Part shown: positions 37,138 to 41,723 of the stretch, in pieces
Position numbering within the stretch: position 1 is the stretch's first letter
How the letters are laid out: the number at the start of each line of letters is the position of its first letter
Assembly (NCBI RefSeq): GCF_004798905.1
Contig: NZ_SDMO01000019.1
Span: 1-41,723, forward strand
Origin: Halomonas borealis
GTDB taxonomy: Bacteria > Pseudomonadota > Gammaproteobacteria > Pseudomonadales > Halomonadaceae
Length of the DNA: 41,723 nt
Direction: 5' to 3'
The notes under the pieces: generated by a model
Database searches by the model: none
What the model saw: only the letters and a program-made list of their open reading frames with translations
What the model was told of the DNA's origin: nothing
Position numbers and translations under genes: made by a program

Positions 37138-38331
37138 ATGAGTGCTAACAACCGCGGAGTCGTCTACAAGGGGGCCGGCGAGGTCGCCGTCGAGTCCATC
37201 GCCTACCCGGAGCTCGCCCTCGGCAATCGCAAGTGCGAGCACGGTGTGATCCTCAAGGTCGTCACCACCAACATCTGTGGCAGCGACCAGCACATGGTGC
37301 GGGGCCGTACCACCGCGCCCGAGGGCCTGGTGCTGGGCCACGAGATCACCGGCATCGTGGTGGAGTGTGGGCGCGACGTCGAATTCCTGAGCCCGGGCGA
37401 CATGGTCTCGGTGCCGTTCAACATCGCCTGCGGGCGCTGCCGCAACTGCAAGTCCGGCCAGACCGGCATCTGCCTTAACGTCAATCCGGCGCGTCCGGGG
37501 GCGGCCTACGGCTATGTCGACATGGGCGGCTGGGTCGGCGGCCAGACCGAATACGTCATGGTGCCCTATGCCGACTTCAACCTGCTGAAGTTCCCGGACG
37601 CCGACCAGGCCATGGAGAAGATCCAGGACCTGACGCTGTTGTCCGACATCTTCCCCACCGGCTTCCATGGTTGCGTCACCGCCGGCGTCGGACCGGGCTC
37701 CACCGTCTACATCGCCGGTGCCGGCCCGGTCGGCCTGGCCGCGGCGGCTTCCGCCCAGCTGCTGGGTGCGGCCTGCGTGATCGTCGGCGACATGATCGAG
37801 GAGCGCCTGGCCCAGGCGCGTAGCTTCGGCTGCGAGACCCTCGACCTGACCCAGGACGGCGACATGGCCGACAAGATCGAGGCGATCCTCGGCGAGCGCG
37901 AGGTCGACGCCTTCGTCGACTGCGTGGGCTTCGAGGCCCACGCCTGCGGCTGCCATCACGGCGAGGAGGCGCCGGCGGCCGTGCTCAATTCCGCCATGTC
38001 GCTGACCCGCGCCGGCGGCCAGATCGGCATCCCGGGGCTGTATGTCACCGAGGATCCGGGTTCCGCCGATGCGGCCGCGCAGCAGGGTTCGTTGAGCATG
38101 CGCTTCGGCCAGGGTTGGGCCAAGTCGCACAGCCTCCATACCGGGCAGTGCCCGGTGATGAAGTATCACCGCCCGCTGATGCAGGCGATCCTGTTCGGCA
38201 AGGTGAACATCGCCGATGCCGTCAACGTCCAGATGATCACCCTGGATCAGGCGCCGAAGGGCTATGCCGACTTCGATGGCGGGGCGGCGAAGAAATTCGT
38301 CATCGACCCCCATGGCAGCGTCGCCGTGTGA
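37138..38331 (+). CDS. fdhA: Glutathione-independent formaldehyde dehydrogenase
   Basis: This NAD-dependent zinc enzyme oxidises formaldehyde directly to formate. The 397-aa product resembles the Pseudomonas putida enzyme: catalytic C47 (TTNICGSDQH) and H68 (GHEI), structural zinc cysteines C98, C101, C104 and C112, and a Rossmann VYIAGAGPVGLAAAASAQLLGA. The late segment SMRFGQGWAKSHSLHTGQCPVMKYHR is typical. Positions differ by only one from the P. putida ligands. It stands between the dgc and gbc genes, suggesting it removes formaldehyde from betaine breakdown, in addition to frmA-fghA. A 15-bp tandem duplication covers its stop codon (38323-38352). Confidence 0.96.
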   Translation: MSANNRGVVYKGAGEVAVESIAYPELALGNRKCEHGVILKVVTTNICGSDQHMVRGRTTAPEGLVLGHEITGIVVECGRDVEFLSPGDMVSVPFNIACGRCRNCKSGQTGICLNVNPARPGAAYGYVDMGGWVGGQTEYVMVPYADFNLLKFPDADQAMEKIQDLTLLSDIFPTGFHGCVTAGVGPGSTVYIAGAGPVGLAAAASAQLLGAACVIVGDMIEERLAQARSFGCETLDLTQDGDMADKIEAILGEREVDAFVDCVGFEAHACGCHHGEEAPAAVLNSAMSLTRAGGQIGIPGLYVTEDPGSADAAAQQGSLSMRFGQGWAKSHSLHTGQCPVMKYHRPLMQAILFGKVNIADAVNVQMITLDQAPKGYADFDGGAAKKFVIDPHGSVAV

Positions 38332-38352
38332 GGCGTTGCCGTGTGAGGCGTT
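38323..38352 (+). repeat. 15-bp tandem duplication across the fdhA stop
   Basis: GCCGTGTGAGGCGTT occurs twice in a row, followed by a third GCC. The first copy contains the stop TGA of fdhA, so the second copy is outside the protein. Confidence 0.85.
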
Positions 38353-38355
38353 GCC

Positions 38356-38386
38356 ACCCCGCGGCCGCGTGACGAGGCCGCGGGGT
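38356..38386 (+). terminator. Hairpin downstream of fdhA
   Basis: A perfect 11-bp stem ACCCCGCGGCC/GGCCGCGGGGT has a nine-base loop and no T-tract. It may attenuate transcription or protect the fdhA message. Confidence 0.5.
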
Positions 38387-38449
38387 ACTCACCCGGCTCG
38401 GGCCGGTGATGCCATCGGGCTCGCGTACGCGATAGAGGAGGAGTTCGCC

Positions 38450-38707
38450 ATGATGATCGTCGACCTGATCGACGGAGATGACTTCCGTGATCGCCTGTTG
38501 GCGTTGGGGGTTGATGTCCCCGCCGATGCGAGCCCCGAGAGTGGGGCTCAGCTGGCGCGGCGCAAGCATGACGAGACGGGGGTCGTGGGGCTCGACGCCC
38601 TGGTGCGCGAGCTGATGGCGCAGACCGATGTGATGCTGCCCGCGGTACGCAAGGCGCTCGAGCATCATCTGATGGGGTTGCCGCGCGAGGATCGGCCGGC
38701 CCGGTGA
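38450..38707 (+). CDS. Small hypothetical protein between fdhA and gbcA
   Basis: I do not recognise this 85-aa protein. It is mainly helical and acidic at the start (MMIVDLIDGDDFRDRLLALGVDVP), with a second helical part (GLDALVRELMAQTDVMLPAVRKALEHHL). It has no cysteine, signal peptide or membrane segment. GAGGAGGAG a few bases upstream of ATG 38450 is a strong ribosome site and supports it as a real gene. It is on the same strand as fdhA, 118 bases downstream, and is closed by its own terminator. Confidence 0.65.
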   Translation: MMIVDLIDGDDFRDRLLALGVDVPADASPESGAQLARRKHDETGVVGLDALVRELMAQTDVMLPAVRKALEHHLMGLPREDRPAR

Positions 38708-38781
38708 TGCCCGCGATGCCTGGCGGTGCATCGTAAGCGTTGGGGTGGCCTCCGGGGTGGTGGTGTGTCGATGGCAGGCCG

Positions 38782-38805
38782 CAGGACCCGCGTCGGCGGG
38801 TCCTG
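38782..38805. terminator. Hairpin between the small gene and convergent gbcA
   Basis: A perfect 10-bp stem CAGGACCCGC/GCGGGTCCTG with GTCG loop lies between the convergent genes ending at 38707 (+) and 38840 (-). Confidence 0.7.
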
Positions 38806-38839
38806 TCGTGAAGCGAGCGTACACCCGGTGGCGCCGGGC

Positions 38840-40129
38840 TCAGCCGTGGCGGGCGAGCCGCAGGTCGGGCGCGGTGTGGCCCAGGTTTTCCAGCATGCGC
38901 TCGCTGTACCAGTCGACGAAGTCGATGACGCCGAACTCGTAGGTCTCGGAGTAAGGGCCGGGCTGGTAGCCCTTGGAGTTGATGCCGCGCTGGTTTTCCT
39001 CGGCCAGGCGACGGTCCTGGTCATTGGTGGCGTCCCAGACCCTGCGCATCTGCTCGGGGTGGTAGTCGACACCTTCCACGGCGTCCTTGTGCACCAGCCA
39101 TTTGGTGGTCACCACGGTCTGTTGCGGGCCGATCGGCATGACCCGGAAGACCACGGCGTGGTCGCCCATGAAGTGGCTCCATGAATTGGGCAGGTGCAGG
39201 ATGCGTAGCGAGCCCAGGTCGGCACTGGCCAGGTCACCCAGCAGCGTCTGGCAGGCGCGCTTGCCGTCGAGGGTCATCGATTCCGTGCCGGCCAGCAGCG
39301 GCGTGCGGGTCAGGCGGTTGCGACGGTCGAGGCGGGTGAGCCGGTAGGGGACGCCCTGGGCCTCCCAGTCGGCCTGCTTGCGGGCCACCAGTTCCTTGTA
39401 AGCCGAGGGCGCGCGGGGGTCGTCGGTGTCGTCGTACTCCTGCAGGGAGTTGAGCAGTTCCGGGTGCGCGCCATTGCAGTGGTAGCACTCGCGGTTGTTC
39501 TCGAGCACCAGCTTCCAGTTGCACTGCTCGACGATGCGAGACTGGGTAGCGACCTTGAGATGTTCCATGTCGTAGGGCGCCAGGTAGTGGTCCAGCGTGG
39601 CGAGGAAGTCGTCGAGGGACGGGGCCTCGTCGGCCAGGCTGACGAAGATGAACCCGCCGCCGGTGCGCACGTGAATCGGCTTGAGGCCGTGCGCGGCGAG
39701 ATCGAACGATTGGCCCATGTCGGTGCCGGCGAACAGCAGACGCCCATCCAGCTCGTAGGTCCACTGGTGATAGGGACATACCAGCTTGGCCACCTTGCCC
39801 TTGTCGGTGACGCACAGGCGCGAGCCGCGATGGCGGCAGACATTGTGGAAGGCATGAACCTCACCGTCGTTGCCACGCACGATCACCACCGGGTTGTCCC
39901 CGACCTCGAGGGTCATGAAATGGCCTTTGGTAGGGATCTCGGAGGTCATGCCCGCAAACAGCCATTCCTTCTCGAAGATTTCCTGCATGTCGAGGGCGAA
40001 CAAGCGTTCATCGTTGTAGCAGGGCTGGGGCAAGGAGTAGTTCTGCTGGCGGTTGGCCAGTAGATCCGCGGTGGCCTCGCGTGCCGGGGCCAGGGGATCA
40101 TCCAGGCGAGACGATGACAGTGAATCCAT
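38840..40129 (-). CDS. gbcA: Glycine betaine demethylase, Rieske oxygenase subunit GbcA
   Basis: GbcA hydroxylates a methyl group of glycine betaine, releasing formaldehyde and dimethylglycine, with electrons from GbcB. The 429-aa product has a Rieske [2Fe-2S] motif with C98, H100, C118 and H121 (VCRHRGSRLC ... CPYHQW). The mononuclear iron site is in NNRECYHCNGAH, with H217 and H222, and a carboxylate probably in the later NDQDRRLAEENQ. The start at 40129 (MDSLSSSRLDD) is preceded by AGGAAG nine bases away; a longer frame to 40207 is less likely. It is transcribed divergently from gbcB. Confidence 0.95.
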   Translation of the reverse strand: MDSLSSSRLDDPLAPAREATADLLANRQQNYSLPQPCYNDERLFALDMQEIFEKEWLFAGMTSEIPTKGHFMTLEVGDNPVVIVRGNDGEVHAFHNVCRHRGSRLCVTDKGKVAKLVCPYHQWTYELDGRLLFAGTDMGQSFDLAAHGLKPIHVRTGGGFIFVSLADEAPSLDDFLATLDHYLAPYDMEHLKVATQSRIVEQCNWKLVLENNRECYHCNGAHPELLNSLQEYDDTDDPRAPSAYKELVARKQADWEAQGVPYRLTRLDRRNRLTRTPLLAGTESMTLDGKRACQTLLGDLASADLGSLRILHLPNSWSHFMGDHAVVFRVMPIGPQQTVVTTKWLVHKDAVEGVDYHPEQMRRVWDATNDQDRRLAEENQRGINSKGYQPGPYSETYEFGVIDFVDWYSERMLENLGHTAPDLRLARHG

Positions 40130-40468
40130 GGTGGGGCGCTTCCTCATTGCTGGGCGGTGACGACAGCCTCGAAGGATGGACGAGAGGCCGATGCCTCGTG
40201 AATTCACGCCCCGGTGGGGCCGTGGCGGATGAGGTGAGTGTGAAACAGTGCGGGGAGGGAGAGTTGTCTACCGGCGACGCGTGATGATGCAACAGCGACC
40301 CGGGCAGCGGATAAATGTCGTGCCGGTGGACCTGGTGGGCATGCTCATGTCGTTGACAGGCAAGTCGGGGGGCGCCGGGGTGCGCAGAATTCGACTAACG
40401 GCAGGCGGTATCTCCGCAGTCGGAGGCCTCCATGCTGCAGCACCCGGCGACCCTCAGGCGATACCCTC
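40130..40468. promoter_or_regulatory. Divergent gbcA/gbcB control region
   Basis: These 339 bases contain no supported gene. They must hold the promoters of both gbc genes and presumably GbdR sites. A TTGACA (40353-40358) is present without a convincing -10 at normal distance, as expected for an activator-dependent promoter. A GCCCCGGTGGGGC inverted repeat lies near 40208. Confidence 0.5.
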
Positions 40469-41584
40469 ATGACAATGAACTTTCTCAACCCCGTCAATCC
40501 CGTCACCACCCAGACCTGGACCAACGGTCGCCACCAGGTGCGTTGCGTCAAGGTGATTCAGGAGACCTGGGATACCCGCACCTTCTGCTTCATGGCCGAG
40601 CAGCCGGTGATGTTCTTCTTCAAGCCGGGACAGTTCGTGACCCTGGAGCTGGAGATCGATGGCGAGCAGGTGATGCGTTCCTACACCATCTCCAGCTCGC
40701 CGTCCGTGCCCTACAGCTTCTCGATCACCGTCAAGCGCATGCCGGGTGGCGTGGTGTCCAACTGGCTGCACGACAACCTCAAGGTCAACGACGAGCTGGC
40801 CGTGCACGGCCCGGTCGGCAAGTTCAATATCATCGACTATCCGACCGACAAGCTGCTGATGCTCTCCGGTGGCGTGGGCATTACCCCGCTGATGTCGATG
40901 GTGCGCTGGCTGTTTGATACCAACGCCGCGGTGGACCTGCAGTTCGTGCACAGCTCAAGGGCTCCCCAGGACATCATCTTCCACCGCGAGCTGGCGCATA
41001 TCTTCTCGCGGATTCCCGAGTTCAAGCTGCATATCGTTTGCGAGCGCAGCGACGAGATGGGTGAGGCCTGGTCGGGCTTTCGCGGTTACCTGAGCCAGGC
41101 GATGCTCGAGCTGATGGCGCCCGACTTCCTGGAGCGTGAGATCTTCTGCTGCGGCCCTACGCCGTACATGAATGCGATCAAGCGCCTGCTGCAGGAGAAC
41201 GGCTTCGATATGAGCCGCTATCACGAGGAGGCCTTCGGTGCCACGCCGGTGGATGTCCAGGAGGAGGTCATCGAAAACGCCGAGCAGGCCGAGGCTGAGG
41301 CCGGGGAGCTCGATGTCTCCGACATGCTGAGCGTCGAGTTCAGCAGCACCGGGAAGAGCGTGCGCATCCAGCCCGGCGAGACGGTGCACACCGCCGCGGC
41401 CAAGCTGGGGCTGCACATTCCCAAGGCCTGTGGCATGGGGATCTGTGGCACCTGCCGGGTGCCGCTGACCTCGGGCGAGGTCGACATGGAGCACAACGGC
41501 GGCATCACCGATGAAGACATGGCCGATGGCTACATCCTGTCCTGCTGCAGCAAGCCCACGGGCGATGTGGTGGTCGAGTACTGA
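40469..41584 (+). CDS. gbcB: Glycine betaine demethylase, reductase subunit GbcB
   Basis: GbcB passes electrons from NAD(P)H through flavin and a plant-type [2Fe-2S] cluster to the Rieske centre of GbcA. The 371-aa product has a ferredoxin-reductase flavin domain (RSYTISSSP), a nucleotide-binding domain (LMLSGGVGITPLMSMV, CCGPTPYM) and a C-terminal ferredoxin with C321, C326, C329 and C359. A second methionine at 40475 could also be used. A duplicate of part of the ferredoxin coding region lies just downstream. Confidence 0.95.
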   Translation: MTMNFLNPVNPVTTQTWTNGRHQVRCVKVIQETWDTRTFCFMAEQPVMFFFKPGQFVTLELEIDGEQVMRSYTISSSPSVPYSFSITVKRMPGGVVSNWLHDNLKVNDELAVHGPVGKFNIIDYPTDKLLMLSGGVGITPLMSMVRWLFDTNAAVDLQFVHSSRAPQDIIFHRELAHIFSRIPEFKLHIVCERSDEMGEAWSGFRGYLSQAMLELMAPDFLEREIFCCGPTPYMNAIKRLLQENGFDMSRYHEEAFGATPVDVQEEVIENAEQAEAEAGELDVSDMLSVEFSSTGKSVRIQPGETVHTAAAKLGLHIPKACGMGICGTCRVPLTSGEVDMEHNGGITDEDMADGYILSCCSKPTGDVVVEY

Positions 41585-41607
41585 GGGTTGTCGCCACGCG
41601 ATGCCGC

Positions 41608-41637
41608 CCCATGCCGGTGGCATGGGACGTTCTTGTT
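41608..41637 (+). terminator. Hairpin after gbcB
   Basis: An 8-bp stem CCCATGCC/GGCATGGG with GGT loop is followed by a T-rich stretch (ACGTTCTTGTT), a moderate terminator placed before the gbcB duplicate. Confidence 0.6.
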
Positions 41638-41640
41638 GCC

Positions 41641-41723
41641 GGCACCTGCCGGGTGCCGCTGACCTCGGGCGAGGTCGACATGGAGCACGACGGCGGCATC
41701 ACCGATGAAGACATGGCCGATGG
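41641..41723 (+). pseudogene. Duplicated 3' fragment of gbcB (ferredoxin domain), runs off the window
   Basis: These 83 bases match 41447-41529 within gbcB at 82 positions; the only difference (A at 41495, G at 41689) changes Asn to Asp. The offset is 194 bases. The match starts abruptly at GGCACCTGCC, covering residues 327 to about 353 of GbcB, without the first ferredoxin cysteines or any start codon. It is therefore a gene fragment, unless the other parts lie elsewhere. It continues beyond the right edge. Confidence 0.85.

Noticed and set aside
38264..38449. N-terminal extension of the 85-aa protein into fdhA
   Set aside because: It would overlap fdhA and cross its stop-codon duplication and hairpin; the strong ribosome site sits at 38450.
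40353..40358. Complete sigma-70 promoter for gbcB from the TTGACA
   Set aside because: No acceptable -10 lies 16-18 bases downstream; kept only as an isolated element.
40248..40472. 74-aa frame in the gbcA/gbcB gap
   Set aside because: No ribosome site, no family, and it occupies the divergent control region and overlaps the gbcB start.

Overview
The window is high-GC, densely coded DNA with no rRNA or tRNA genes. Its gene content and order suggest a moderately halophilic gammaproteobacterium of the Halomonadaceae (Halomonas/Chromohalobacter type). This rests on protein resemblance and synteny read by eye, not on a database search. No phage, plasmid, insertion sequence or CRISPR array was recognised.

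Left part (1-17.6 kb) is a conserved housekeeping block. A 130-bp tandem repeat sits at the left edge. Next comes amgK-murU (MurNAc recycling, minus strand), divergent from lptD-surA-pdxA-rsmA-apaG-apaH-glpE-cca (plus strand). Then follow folB-folK (minus), plsY (plus), tsaD (minus) and the macromolecular synthesis operon rpsU-dnaG-rpoD, with its attenuator between rpsU and dnaG and a strong terminator after rpoD. SurA here is only 211 aa and has no parvulin domain.

Middle part (17.6-25.8 kb) holds an AbgT-family transporter, an unrecognised membrane protein, a LysR regulator divergent from sdaA (L-serine to pyruvate), and a second LysR regulator divergent from frmA-fghA (glutathione-dependent formaldehyde oxidation). 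A perfect 22-bp palindrome lies between that regulator and frmA.

Right part (26-41.7 kb) is a glycine betaine catabolic island: gbdR (regulator), mtgA, an M19 dipeptidase-like protein, a V4R/DUF5943-like protein, dgcA, dgcB, a dedicated ETF pair, an IalB-like periplasmic protein, glutathione-independent fdhA, an 85-aa orphan, and divergent gbcA/gbcB. GbcA and GbcB would convert betaine to dimethylglycine plus formaldehyde, and DgcA/DgcB with the ETF pair would convert dimethylglycine to sarcosine plus formaldehyde. FrmA/FghA and FdhA would remove the formaldehyde, and SdaA would handle the serine formed downstream of sarcosine and glycine. Sarcosine oxidase, choline oxidation genes and formate dehydrogenase are not in the window.

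The most unusual points are: the natural PPIase-less SurA; the M19 homologue in the betaine operon lacking the canonical first metal site; DgcA lacking one of four Fe-S cysteines; a structured 229-bp element with imperfect terminal inverted repeats between dgcA and dgcB; and a near-identical duplicate of the 3' part of gbcB at the right edge.
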